DNA of 64,000 bases from Peptoclostridium litorale DSM 5388 (GTDB taxonomy: Bacteria > Bacillota > Clostridia > Peptostreptococcales > Peptostreptococcaceae): assembly GCF_900141635.1 (NCBI RefSeq), contig NZ_FSRH01000003.1, forward strand, positions 186,001 to 250,000. Reading direction: 5' to 3'. Of this stretch, positions 54,212 through 64,000 are shown one piece after another. The notes beneath the pieces were generated by a model. The model saw nothing but the letters and a program-made list of their open reading frames with translations. It did no database searches and was not told the origin of the DNA. A program made the position numbers and the translations under genes. The first letter of the stretch is position 1. Every line of letters starts with the position of its first letter.

Positions 54212-56494
54212 ATGATAAGTAGAGGCAAGGGCTTAGCCTGTATGTGTCTGATTTTGGTAGCTATCGTGACGGCCACCGGCTGTGCCGAAAAAGACATACA
54301 CAACGAAAATGCGCATGCCCAGAAGTCTTTGGTCAAGGATGGGACGAACGGGGGCAAGGCTGCAATAGCAGATGAAAAAAACAGCGGAGATTTGGTGAAG
54401 CTTTCGAATGTGGAAAAGGATTGGGCAAGGACTATCGATATTCCATTTGAAAAGACCCAGTTCACACCGTCCTTGAAACCCTATGCGGTCAAGGGAGACC
54501 TTTCAAACATAGCAAATCTGGACCAGTTTCCGCAGATGAGCACAATGCAAAGGGAAATGCTTGTGGAAAATGGTTTTTTTGTAAGGCCAACTCTTGAAGA
54601 GCAGCTGTTTTACATATACGAGCATAACGAGTACAAGAAGATCCCAACGTTTGTAACCACGGACTCGGTGCTTCAGGTATACCACGTGTTTTACGACTAT
54701 TCGCTCAGGACACTCGAGAGCAAAAAGCTTCTGGACCAGGTCGAGGAGCTCACTGGCAATATGCTCCAAAAGTCCATTGAAATGCATAATAGGATTAAAG
54801 ATGAGCAGGTGAAAGGTGCACTTCTTAAAAACATAGCGTTCTTTGGAACGGCAGAGCTGCTCCTCCAAAATGAGCTTCCATCTGGCATGCCTGAAAAGGC
54901 GAAGGCAATGGCAAAGAGTGAAGCCGATCAGATACTGTCCGAAGGAGGATTTGAAAGGTCAAACATATTCCCGTACCAGCTTGACTACAGCCAATACCGA
55001 CCCAGGGGGCACTATACCAGAAGCGAGGACTTAAAAAGGTACTTCAAGGCCATGATGTGGTACGGACAGGCGCCATTCCCTCTATACAAGGACAAAGAGG
55101 AAAAGGAGCCCAATGTAGAGCAGACGCTTCAGGCTCTGCTTATAACTTATGCCTCTTTGACTGAACCTGATATTGAGTCCGATGACGAAAATGACTTTGA
55201 AAAATGGAAGAATATATACGAGCCAACATCGTTTTATGTAGGGGCTGCCGACGACTTGAACATCCGTCACTACAAAGACCTGCTCGTCGGTGTGTACGGA
55301 AGCCAGCCCGACATAGAAAGGCTGATTGACAGCAAAAAGCTGGACGAGCTTTTCAAAAAAGCAAAGTACCTCCCAAGCCCAAAGATACAGGCGAAATACA
55401 CTTCCGTTGACACTCCTGTAGGGAAGCAGTTCAGGTTTATGGGCCAAAGGTATATACCTGATTCGGAAATAATACAAAACATGGTGGAACCACTTGCAAG
55501 GCCGATTCCAAATGGACTAGACGTAATGGCGGCGCTTGGCTCCTACAGGGCGTACAGCATTCTTACTGAATTCTATAACGAGGATACAAATTGGGACGGA
55601 TACATCCCTGCACTTGAGAAGATGAAGCGTGAAATGGACAGTACTACAGAGAGCACATGGAAATCTAACATGTACTACGGCTGGCTGTGGACCCTAAAGG
55701 GATTTTTGACAGAATACGAAGAAGGGTATCCTTCATTCATGACAAACGAAGCCTGGACTGACAAAGCCCTTGGCACAGCACTTGGAAGCTGGTCTGAGCT
55801 AAAGCACGATACAGTTCTCTATGGAAAGCAAAGCGGAGCGGAATGCGGGGGAGGGGAAGAGCCTCCCCAGATAAAGGGATATGTGGAGCCGAGCATAGAG
55901 GTTTACGAAAAGCTCCTTTGGCTCAACAGGTATTCCAGGGCCAATCTTAAGGAAAGGGGCTTTTTGGACGGGACTGTCGAAAGCAGGCTTCAGGACTTTG
56001 ACGATCTGCTGGAATTTCTTATAAGATGCTCGGTAAAAGAACTTGAGGGAGAAGAGCTTACATCGGACGAGTACTACCAACTTCTGACTTACGGAGGAAT
56101 GCTCGAGTACTTGACAAGCTCATTTGCAGGTGACGGAGACGTTAGGTGGTTTGAAATAACTTCTGAAACGGACAAGAATATGGCTGTAATATCGGACGTA
56201 CACACAGTGGCGCCAAACCAGTTCAGCCAGGGAGGTTATTTCGAGGTTGGGGTAGGGCCGGCTCATGAGATATACGTTGTGGTTCCCATTGGAGACAAGC
56301 TTTATATTACAAGAGGCGCGGTGTTTAGCTACCATGAGTTTTTAAATGAGGGCAAAAGGCTCACAGACGAGGAGTGGCAGGACATGATAAAGGAAGGCGA
56401 AAAGCCGAGTCAGCCCGAGTGGATGAAAAGATACATGGTGGAAGACGATCTTGAAATACCTGTTCCCGCAGAGCCTTATTCGTCGGGCTGCTAA
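54212..56494 (+). CDS. DUF3160 lipoprotein
   Basis: The 760-residue lipoprotein has lipobox VTATGC (Cys24) and a large DUF3160 domain (VTTDSVLQVYHVFYDYSL near 155-175, then PYQLDYSQYRPRGHYT and ending with VGPAHEIYVVVP). The domain is found in surface proteins of Firmicutes and Bacteroidetes but has no known function. ATG at 54212 is chosen for GAGGAGGGG just upstream. The CapA-like gene begins 2 bases after the stop, so the two are coupled. Confidence 0.85.
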   Translation: MISRGKGLACMCLILVAIVTATGCAEKDIHNENAHAQKSLVKDGTNGGKAAIADEKNSGDLVKLSNVEKDWARTIDIPFEKTQFTPSLKPYAVKGDLSNIANLDQFPQMSTMQREMLVENGFFVRPTLEEQLFYIYEHNEYKKIPTFVTTDSVLQVYHVFYDYSLRTLESKKLLDQVEELTGNMLQKSIEMHNRIKDEQVKGALLKNIAFFGTAELLLQNELPSGMPEKAKAMAKSEADQILSEGGFERSNIFPYQLDYSQYRPRGHYTRSEDLKRYFKAMMWYGQAPFPLYKDKEEKEPNVEQTLQALLITYASLTEPDIESDDENDFEKWKNIYEPTSFYVGAADDLNIRHYKDLLVGVYGSQPDIERLIDSKKLDELFKKAKYLPSPKIQAKYTSVDTPVGKQFRFMGQRYIPDSEIIQNMVEPLARPIPNGLDVMAALGSYRAYSILTEFYNEDTNWDGYIPALEKMKREMDSTTESTWKSNMYYGWLWTLKGFLTEYEEGYPSFMTNEAWTDKALGTALGSWSELKHDTVLYGKQSGAECGGGEEPPQIKGYVEPSIEVYEKLLWLNRYSRANLKERGFLDGTVESRLQDFDDLLEFLIRCSVKELEGEELTSDEYYQLLTYGGMLEYLTSSFAGDGDVRWFEITSETDKNMAVISDVHTVAPNQFSQGGYFEVGVGPAHEIYVVVPIGDKLYITRGAVFSYHEFLNEGKRLTDEEWQDMIKEGEKPSQPEWMKRYMVEDDLEIPVPAEPYSSGC

Positions 56495-56496
56495 AT

Positions 56497-57525
56497 ATGA
56501 CAAAAGCTAATAAGAAAATCATTGTGTCGGTCTTAGCCCTCGTGACTATAGCCCTGTATGCATATTGTGAAAGCGGCAAAGCTACCGTAAGCATAGTGGG
56601 CGATATAATGCTTGACAGAGGGGTCGAGAGGGTTATGGACGAAAGAGGCTATGGGCATCCGTATGAAAAGGTCAGCAGAATATTCTTAGAAGACGACATA
56701 ACACTTGGGAACCTGGAATGCCCTATAACCAGCATTGAAAACCCAGCGCTAAAGAGGCTGGACATAGTGTTTATGGCTGAGAAAGAAAATGCAAGGGAGC
56801 TTAAAAAGGCGGGGTTTGACGTTTTAAACCTCGCCAACAACCATTCAATGGATCAAAGGAATAATGGGCTTAAGGATACTATCGATATACTGAATTATCA
56901 AGGCATTAGCACTTTGGGAGCTGGGGAAAACAGGGAAAAGGCGAGGGCGCATGTGGTCAAAAAAATAAGGGGAGTGAGGATAGGAATTTTGGGATACTCG
57001 GTTTTTCCGCCGGAAGGTTTCATATTTAGCGAGGAGGACTATGACGTCGCAAGGATAGACGTTAAAAGCCTAAAGGACGAAGTTTCAATGGCGAAAGAGG
57101 ATTGCGACTTTTTAATCATTACAGTACACTGGGGAAATGAATACGAAAATTATCCAAGTGAAATCCAAAGGGACCTGGCACATATGATGGTGGAAAGCGG
57201 CGCGGATTTGATTGTAGGCCACCATCCACATGTGATTCAGAGCGTGGAAAAGTACATGGACAAATACATATTCTACAGCATGGGTAATTTTGTGTTTGAC
57301 AGGCAGGCCCCTAAGGGAACTGATATTTCTGCTATACTGCAGTTGGATATATCAAAAAACGGATGCGAAAACATAAAAATTATTCCTGTGAAAATAGAAA
57401 ACGCCCAGCCGCGGCCTGCATATGGAGCTGAAAGGGACTATATATTCAAAAGGCTCATGATCTATTCGAATGGAATGGGGGCGCAAGGCGAGCTTGGAAA
57501 GTGGGCTGAGAGTCGATATTTTTGA
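56497..57525 (+). CDS. CapA/PgsA-type metallophosphoesterase-like protein
   Basis: The 342-residue protein has an N-terminal hydrophobic anchor (IIVSVLALVTIALYAYC) and the CapA core: IVGDIMLDRGVE, GNLECPIT, LNLANNHSMDQRNNGL, VHWGNEYENYPS and IVGHHPHVIQSVE, with the metal-binding His, Asp and Asn residues. CapA-family proteins act in poly-gamma-glutamate capsule or surface polymer handling. Tight coupling to the DUF3160 lipoprotein suggests joint surface function; the polymer is unknown and no pgs synthase is nearby. Confidence 0.88.
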   Translation: MTKANKKIIVSVLALVTIALYAYCESGKATVSIVGDIMLDRGVERVMDERGYGHPYEKVSRIFLEDDITLGNLECPITSIENPALKRLDIVFMAEKENARELKKAGFDVLNLANNHSMDQRNNGLKDTIDILNYQGISTLGAGENREKARAHVVKKIRGVRIGILGYSVFPPEGFIFSEEDYDVARIDVKSLKDEVSMAKEDCDFLIITVHWGNEYENYPSEIQRDLAHMMVESGADLIVGHHPHVIQSVEKYMDKYIFYSMGNFVFDRQAPKGTDISAILQLDISKNGCENIKIIPVKIENAQPRPAYGAERDYIFKRLMIYSNGMGAQGELGKWAESRYF

Positions 57526-57632
57526 AGAATGTGTGATAATAACATAATTTGCACTATAATTATTAGAATCATTTCCATTGTTATGTTATAATAATTTGGT
57601 GGATTATAAGCGATTCTATAGATTATTTATAA

Positions 57633-59267
<1,635 letters not shown>

Positions 59268-59300
59268 TCATGAAAACGAATAACTAAATACAGATAAATG

Positions 59301-59333
59301 GACGGTGCTGCTTGAATGCGGCACCGTCTTTTG
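59301..59333 (+). terminator. intrinsic terminator after ABC-F
   Basis: GACGGTGC pairs with GCACCGTC around TGCTTGAATGCG, then TTTT. Confidence 0.85.
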
Positions 59334-59668
59334 CTATATGATCATTTTTGTGTAGGTTTTATTGGAATTTGTATTTCTGTAATGTATTTCGATTCGTCGG
59401 AAATCGTCCAGGCGTCTATCATCGGATGTTAAAACGCTTGAAATCACCAGCCACGGGCTGAAGCTATTTGCGTGGAGCCTTTTGGCGTGCGGTGTTAACA
59501 TTTTGGGATCGGGATTTTTCACTGCCATTGACAACGGAAGGATATCTGCAGTAATATCCATAATATGAATTTTAAATCAATATCTCTGTGCACCGTGTTC
59601 ACTTCAAAATATTGAACAACTAAGCTGCTAACAAGCAGTGTTATTGCTAAAATTTTTAATGTTTTCAT
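59334..59668 (-). pseudogene. frameshifted small secreted or membrane-anchored protein
   Basis: On the minus strand, GGAGG followed nine bases later by ATG at 59668 begins MKTLKILAITLLVSSLVVQ (signal helix), then runs in that frame to a stop after 49 codons. Near 59556-59565 the continuing coding sequence shifts one frame and runs MDITADILPLSMAVKNPDPK to a stop at 59334. The two together would give about 110 residues. It could be a true frameshift, or a sequencing error. No family is recognised. Confidence 0.55.
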
Positions 59669-60002
59669 ATGAAATCCTCCGATTTTGAGTACCTTAGAAA
59701 GCAGTTTTTCCTTTAACAAAATCATACTGTTTATTTGCATTGGCAGGTAGGTTATGCTATCAAATTTAAGTTTATTATAAGGTTTAACCGGCGATAAATT
59801 AGTGATACGCCAGGTATCATATGATAAAATAGGTAATGTATCAACTGCATAAATTTTGAAAGGATGTGATAGTCATGAGGATGACAATAGCAAATATAAA
59901 GGGAGAATATACTCAACTTTAATGTAATCGCTATATTCTCTCTATATGGCTGCCAAGGGCAAATCAAAAGTGAAAACTTAAAGGAGAGAATAACAAGAGA
60001 AT
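59669..60002. other. rtcB upstream region
   Basis: It contains TGATAC-GCCAG-GTATCA (59803-59819) and, overlapping it, TATCATATGATA (59815-59826) with a TATGATAAAAT -10-like run. A 15-codon frame and hairpin follow (next entry). Confidence 0.5.
59875..59922 (+). CDS. possible 15-residue leader peptide upstream of rtcB
   Basis: ATG at 59875 follows AAAGGATGTGATAG, a good ribosome site, and encodes 15 residues ending at TAA 59922. A hairpin (GGGAGAATATA at 59901-59911 with TATATTCTCTC at 59932-59942, 10 of 11 pairs) spans the end of the frame and the next bases. This could be a translation-linked attenuator, but no T-tract follows. Low confidence. Confidence 0.3.
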   Translation: MRMTIANIKGEYTQL

Positions 60003-61112
60003 ATGGAAACGACAATAAAGATAGTTAAAAGAGAAAAGTCTTGGATTGAAAGCAGCGCAATAGAGCAGCTTGAAAGCGTGGCGAAACTTGGCGGAATGGT
60101 TAGGGCTGTAGGCCTTCCGGACATTCATGTGGGAAAGACCCCTGTGGGTGCGGCATTTGTTACAAAGGGGATAGTATACCCCCATATAATAGGGAATGAT
60201 GTAGGCTGCGGAATGTCTCTCTTTTCAACGGGGATTGCAAGGAAGAAATTCAAGGTTTCAAAGGTGGTCAAAAAGCTTGAAAAACTCCAGCTGGATGCCA
60301 TGGAACCTTGCTGTGAAATAATACCGGAGCTTGAAGATATTGATGAACAGTTTAAAAGAAAGCTCGGGACAATAGGCAGCGGCAACCACTTTGCCGAGTT
60401 TCAGGAAATATGCGAAGTGCACGACAATGACGAGCTTTCAAAGCTCGGAATAAAAAGGGGCGAAGTGTATCTGCTGGTTCACAGCGGATCAAGAAGCTAC
60501 GGAGAGCACATACTCAGAAAACACATTGAAAAGAACATGGGCGGCAAAGGGCTTTTGCAGGGAATCGAAGGCTTCAATGAGTACATGGATGACCACAAAA
60601 GGGCAGTATTTTTTGCCATGGGAAACAGGATGATTGTGGCTAGCAGTGTGTGCAATCATATAGGTACAAGCGAGAGCAGACTTATTTTAAACAGCGTTCA
60701 TAACGGCGTGAGCTCATATAGAGACGAATTCGGAGAAGAGCTTTTCATACACAGGAAAGGGGCCGCCCCATCAGACGTGGGGTGCATAGTGGTTGCAGGA
60801 TCAAGGGGCAGCAAGTCATATATAGTGAAGCCTTCGGAAAACCTTAGTGACTACGCTTTTTCGATATCCCACGGTGCAGGGAGAAAATGGTCGCGCTTTT
60901 CATGCAAGGAGAGGCTTGAAAACGTCATTTCCAAAAGGGCAGTGAGGGGCGGGGATGTAGGGAGCAATATTGTATGCAGCGACAAGAAGCTCATTTACGA
61001 AGAGGCTCCCCAGGCGTACAAGGACATTGAAAGGGTGATAGAGGACATGCTCCATGAGAATATGATAACTCTTGTGGCAAGCCTTAATCCTCTTGTCACC
61101 TACAAGGGTTAG
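60003..61112 (+). CDS. rtcB: RNA-splicing ligase RtcB (PrfH-coupled form)
   Basis: The 369-residue ligase joins 2',3'-cyclic phosphate or 3'-phosphate RNA ends to 5'-OH ends using GTP. It has the metal and catalytic motifs LPDIHVGK, GNDVGCGMS, GSGNHFAEFQ, LVHSGSRSYGEHI and SISHGAGRKWSR (His guanylation site). It is shorter than E. coli RtcB (408), matching the length of the release-factor-H-coupled RtcB group. GGAG lies 14-17 bases before the ATG. The prfH-like frame starts 4 bases after the stop, a close coupling. Confidence 0.92.
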   Translation: METTIKIVKREKSWIESSAIEQLESVAKLGGMVRAVGLPDIHVGKTPVGAAFVTKGIVYPHIIGNDVGCGMSLFSTGIARKKFKVSKVVKKLEKLQLDAMEPCCEIIPELEDIDEQFKRKLGTIGSGNHFAEFQEICEVHDNDELSKLGIKRGEVYLLVHSGSRSYGEHILRKHIEKNMGGKGLLQGIEGFNEYMDDHKRAVFFAMGNRMIVASSVCNHIGTSESRLILNSVHNGVSSYRDEFGEELFIHRKGAAPSDVGCIVVAGSRGSKSYIVKPSENLSDYAFSISHGAGRKWSRFSCKERLENVISKRAVRGGDVGSNIVCSDKKLIYEEAPQAYKDIERVIEDMLHENMITLVASLNPLVTYKG

Positions 61113-61116
61113 CATC

Positions 61117-61314
61117 ATGTGGGTACAGATAAGCGCAGGGCTTGCGCCAGTGGAATGCTGTAGCTTCGTATATCTCTATACGAAGCTTTTGAAAAAAGAA
61201 TGCATGCAAAGGGGAATAGAAGTGGAAGTTCTCGACTACTCAAAAGGTTATAAAAAGGACACGTTCAAGTCCGTGTTTTTGAGGCTAAGGGGAGATCAAT
61301 TCAAAGAGATATAA
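61117..61314 (+). pseudogene. prfH: truncated peptide chain release factor H (PrfH N-terminal part)
   Basis: The 65 residues align end to end with the N-terminal part of PrfH: QISAGLAPVECCSFV matches the LQLSSAQGPEECC segment, and RGIEVEVLDY, then DTFKSVFLRLRGDQ, follow in register with the E. coli protein as I recall it. The frame stops where PrfH would continue to GTIQWI and the GGQ catalytic loop (about 140 residues missing). No matching sequence is found downstream; the asnS promoter and T-box begin 22 bases later. It may be a relic or a short product with only the N-terminal domain. Confidence 0.8.
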
Positions 61315-61336
61315 ATAGCAAGTTTCAATACAAAGA

Positions 61337-61365
61337 TTGACAACACCTTTTTATAATAATATAAT
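61337..61365 (+). promoter_or_regulatory. asnS promoter
   Basis: TTGACA (61337-61342) and TATAAT (61360-61365) spaced by 17 bases, an exact consensus. Confidence 0.9.
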
Positions 61366-61382
61366 CTTTATTATAGACAATT

Positions 61383-61662
61383 TTTTAAATGGAAAGACAT
61401 TGATGGGAAGAGTAGGTGCATTTGCCTGGCAAAGCGAGTCGATTATGGTGTGAGTTCGACCCTGGCACAGCAGTTGAAGAACATCCCGGAGTCTCCACCC
61501 GAACACGCGCCTCATACTTGTGAGGTAGCTGTAGAGTAGGCCTGGACGCCTTATCAGCGTTAAATGATATCCGAGTGTATGTGCGCATTTGCACATTGAA
61601 ATTGGGTGGTACCGCGAAATACAGCTTTCGTCCCTTTGTTGAGGATGGAGGCTTTTTTTATT
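61383..61662 (+). promoter_or_regulatory. Asn-specific T-box leader of asnS
   Basis: The antiterminator TGGTACCGCG is at 61607-61616, with a terminator hairpin (AGCTTTCGTCCCT with AGGATGGAGGCT, then TTTTTTT) at 61622-61660. The stem I specifier AAC is at 61480-61482 in GAAGAACATCCCGGAG, identical in its core to the asnA leader. It matches asparagine. Confidence 0.92.
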
Positions 61663-61719
61663 GCCTGAATATACACCGTCAAAACAAATAAGATCAATAT
61701 ATAAAGGAGGAGTTATGCA

Positions 61720-63105
61720 ATGGTTTTAGTAAAAACTATGTATAGAAACCCGAAAGAATATATAGACAAGGAAGTTACAATATCGGGATGGGTAAGAACA
61801 ATAAGATCTTCTAAAAATGTAGGGTTCATAGAGATCAACGATGGAAGCTTTTTCAAAAACATACAGGTTGTTTTTGACAGCTCACTTGAAAACTTCGCTG
61901 AAATAGGAAAGCTTGCTATAAGCTCTTCTATAAAGGTGGAAGGACTTTTAGTTGAGACTCCAAACTCTAAACAGCCTTTTGAAATACAGGCGAAGGCTGT
62001 AACTATTGAGGGAATGTCAAACTCTGACTATCCTCTTCAAAAGAAAAGACACACTCTTGAATACCTTAGAACAATAGCTCACCTCAGGCCAAGAAGCAAC
62101 ACATTCTCGGCGGTGTTCAGGGTAAGGTCGGTAGCGGCTCACGCTATACACAAGTTCTTCCAGGACAGAGGATTCGTATACGTTCACACTCCGATAATAA
62201 CAAGCAGCGACTGCGAGGGTGCGGGAGAGATGTTCAGGGTTACAACTCTTGACATGAAAAACCCTCCTGTGACTGAAGAAGGAAAAATCGACTATTCAAA
62301 CGACTTCTTCGGAAAAGAGGCGAGCCTTACGGTTAGCGGACAGCTTGAGGGAGAGATATTCGCTCTTGCTTTCAGAAACATATACACATTCGGACCTACT
62401 TTCAGGGCTGAAAACTCGAACACGGCAAGACACGCATCAGAGTTTTGGATGATAGAGCCAGAGATAGCTTTTGCAGAGCTTGTGGACAACATGGACCTTG
62501 CTGAAGACATGATAAAATATGTTATAAACGATGTGCTTGAAAACGCTCCAGAGGAAATAGCATTCTTCAACTCTTTCATAGACAAGGGGCTTCTTGACAG
62601 GCTGAACAACATAGTGAATTCTGACTTTGAGAGAGTGACATATACAAAGGCAATAGAGATACTGCAAAGTTCTGGGCACAAATTCGACTACCCAGTAGAG
62701 TGGGGAATGGACCTTCAGACAGAGCACGAAAGATATATAACAGAAAAAGTCTTCAACAAGCCGGTATTCGTAACTGACTATCCAGCTGAAATAAAGGCAT
62801 TCTACATGAGACTCAACGAAGACGGCAAGACTGTTGCTGCGATGGACCTTCTTGTTCCTGGAGTGGGGGAGATAATAGGGGGAAGCCAGAGAGAGGAAAG
62901 GCACGATGTTCTTGTTGAAAAGATAGAGAATATGGGCCTTTCAAAAGAGGACTACTGGTGGTACCTTGAGCTTAGAAAATACGGAGAGACTAAGCACTCA
63001 GGCTTTGGACTTGGATTTGAAAGACTTATAATGTACCTTACTGGAATGGCAAACATTAGAGACGTGCTTCCATTCCCAAGGACTCCGGGTTCTGCAGAGT
63101 TCTAA
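61720..63105 (+). CDS. asnS: asparaginyl-tRNA synthetase
   Basis: The 461-residue class II enzyme has an N-terminal OB-fold anticodon domain ([24 protein letters not shown]), motif 2 ([26 protein letters not shown]) and motif 3 ([15 protein letters not shown]). AAGGAGGAG precedes the ATG. With asnA it forms a co-regulated asparagine set, both under Asn T-boxes. Confidence 0.96.
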   Translation: MVLVKTMYRNPKEYIDKEVTISGWVRTIRSSKNVGFIEINDGSFFKNIQVVFDSSLENFAEIGKLAISSSIKVEGLLVETPNSKQPFEIQAKAVTIEGMSNSDYPLQKKRHTLEYLRTIAHLRPRSNTFSAVFRVRSVAAHAIHKFFQDRGFVYVHTPIITSSDCEGAGEMFRVTTLDMKNPPVTEEGKIDYSNDFFGKEASLTVSGQLEGEIFALAFRNIYTFGPTFRAENSNTARHASEFWMIEPEIAFAELVDNMDLAEDMIKYVINDVLENAPEEIAFFNSFIDKGLLDRLNNIVNSDFERVTYTKAIEILQSSGHKFDYPVEWGMDLQTEHERYITEKVFNKPVFVTDYPAEIKAFYMRLNEDGKTVAAMDLLVPGVGEIIGGSQREERHDVLVEKIENMGLSKEDYWWYLELRKYGETKHSGFGLGFERLIMYLTGMANIRDVLPFPRTPGSAEF

Positions 63106-63158
63106 GGAAAGGCATAACTAAAAAATGAACTCGGTCGATGGAGTTTAATAATCGATAA

Positions 63159-63196
63159 AAAGAGAGCCTTTTGCAATTTGAAAAGGCTCTCTTTAA
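63159..63196 (+). terminator. terminator after asnS
   Basis: AAAGAGAGCCTTTT pairs with AAAAGGCTCTCTTT around GCAATTTG. Confidence 0.9.
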
Positions 63197-63214
63197 TTGG
63201 TAGGTCAACAGTCT

Positions 63215-63250
63215 TAAGGGTCGTTTTCAAACGACCCTTATTTATTTTTG
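63215..63250. terminator. convergent hairpin
   Basis: TAAGGGTCGTTT pairs with AAACGACCCTTA across TC, followed by TTTATTTTTG. It can also end transcription of the minus-strand SGNH gene. Confidence 0.8.
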
Positions 63251-63260
63251 CAAAAAAGTG

Positions 63261-63893
63261 CTAAAATGACTGCAAAATCTCTTTTATTTTTGCGAATACG
63301 GCATTTGCAAGCTTGTCGTGATATTGAGGTTCAAGATGCTCCCCGTCTATAGAGCTTGACTTTACTATCCCGCCGGCATCAAGAAGATGGCACTGGTTAT
63401 TTAGAATATTTGTAAATTGAACAGGAAAATCAAGGCTTTTTCTTCTGCCTCCTATAGTTACGGAGTCTTCTGTGTCTATGCACTCTGTGGGAGGGGGAAT
63501 GACAACCAGGACATGCGGGGATTTTGAATCACGTCCTGTGCAGCTTGTCTTTACGATGTCGACAAGCATCTCCACTCCTTGGGCGATGTCTACGGCCTCT
63601 AAAGAAAACCTGTGCTTCAAATCGTTAGTCCCGAGCATTATAACTATGACATCCACGGGCTTGTGAGAATGCAGGCATGGAAGCAGGTATTTCTTGCCGT
63701 TTTTATACTCTCCGCCCACGGGATCATCCCAAACCGTAGTACGTCCGGGGAGTCCCTCGGCGATTACATCGAATTCATTTCCAAGCTTTCTTTGCAAAAT
63801 TGTGGGCCAGCGCATTTCTTTGGGATATCTGCGCGCGGTATGGGGATTCCACCCCCATGTGTTAGAGTCGCCATAGCAAAGAATTGTTTTCAT
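63261..63893 (-). CDS. SGNH/GDSL-family hydrolase
   Basis: The 210-residue protein has all four SGNH blocks: block I CYGDSNTWGWN (Ser9), block II EGLPGRTTVWDD (Gly), block III LGTNDLKHRF (Asn), and block V IDGEHLEPQYH (Asp and His). It is like arylesterase-type hydrolases of the DUF459/GDSL group; no signal peptide is visible. GGGAGGGGAT lies before the ATG on the minus strand. Substrate unknown. Confidence 0.9.
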   Translation of the reverse strand: MKTILCYGDSNTWGWNPHTARRYPKEMRWPTILQRKLGNEFDVIAEGLPGRTTVWDDPVGGEYKNGKKYLLPCLHSHKPVDVIVIMLGTNDLKHRFSLEAVDIAQGVEMLVDIVKTSCTGRDSKSPHVLVVIPPPTECIDTEDSVTIGGRRKSLDFPVQFTNILNNQCHLLDAGGIVKSSSIDGEHLEPQYHDKLANAVFAKIKEILQSF

Positions 63894-64000
63894 ATAGATC
63901 CCCTCCCTTGGAATAAAGTAAAAACTACAAGCTGTATCATTTTGTCAAGCGGTGAAGAATTTGAAATATAATTGTAATTATAGGCATAAATAAAATTTTT

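Noticed and set aside
61351-61596. Minus-strand frames opposite the asnS leader
   Set aside because: They follow from the T-box sequence on the other strand and have no ribosome site or family match.

Overview
The window looks like chromosome from a low-GC, strictly anaerobic member of the Clostridia, probably near the Peptostreptococcales. This is inferred from AT-rich spacers, strong AGA/ATA codon use, GGAGG-type ribosome sites, many intrinsic terminators, CodY, T-box leaders, a Clostridia-style rnhB-comM-dprA-topA-codY order, and a rubredoxin/desulfoferrodoxin pair. Nearly all genes are intact housekeeping genes on the + strand. No rRNA, tRNA, CRISPR array or intact mobile element was seen. 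Starts were set from ribosome-site spacing and family alignment, so several are downstream of the longest open frame.

Layout. 1-2200: end of a truncated gene, a decayed serine recombinase and a DUF429 protein. 2201-13328: RNA methyltransferase, rnhB, a FliK-like/FlhB-like pair, yraN, comM, dprA, topA, codY and rarA. 13701-20599: pyruvate carboxylase, then the iscR-iscS-iscU-mnmA sulfur-transfer cluster. 20635-26702: alaS behind a structured non-T-box leader, then ireB, a large unknown membrane protein, ruvX and a DUF1292 gene. 26816-29741: Fur-box promoter, feoA-feoB, a small Cys-rich protein and fur. 29945-34823: RNase J, an M50 protease, scpA-scpB, rluB and a GNAT-like gene. 34824-38253: methyltransferase remnant, surE, an RpiR regulator and an SH3/DUF4015 lipoprotein. 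38301-40450: sirtuin, rubredoxin, superoxide reductase and DUF5665.

40634-46377: asnA behind an Asn T-box, then aconitase, isocitrate dehydrogenase and a GntR regulator (citrate to 2-oxoglutarate, supplied with oxaloacetate by pyruvate carboxylase). 46516-53874: deacetylase lipoprotein, aminotransferase, orphan sensor kinase, brnQ, two unknown membrane or secreted proteins and a cold-shock protein. 54212-59267: DUF3160 lipoprotein, CapA-like protein and ABC-F ATPase. 59334-63893: a frameshifted small secreted-protein gene, a possible leader peptide, rtcB followed by a truncated prfH (release factor H), asnS behind a second Asn T-box, and an SGNH hydrolase.

The strongest lead is the rtcB-prfH pair at 60003-61314. 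RtcB is complete, but its PrfH partner stops at 65 residues, before the GGQ domain. Other leads are the alkaline-phosphatase-like membrane protein inside the ireB-ruvX operon, the 53-residue cysteine-rich protein between feoB and fur, the alaS leader, and repeated short palindromes in promoter regions.
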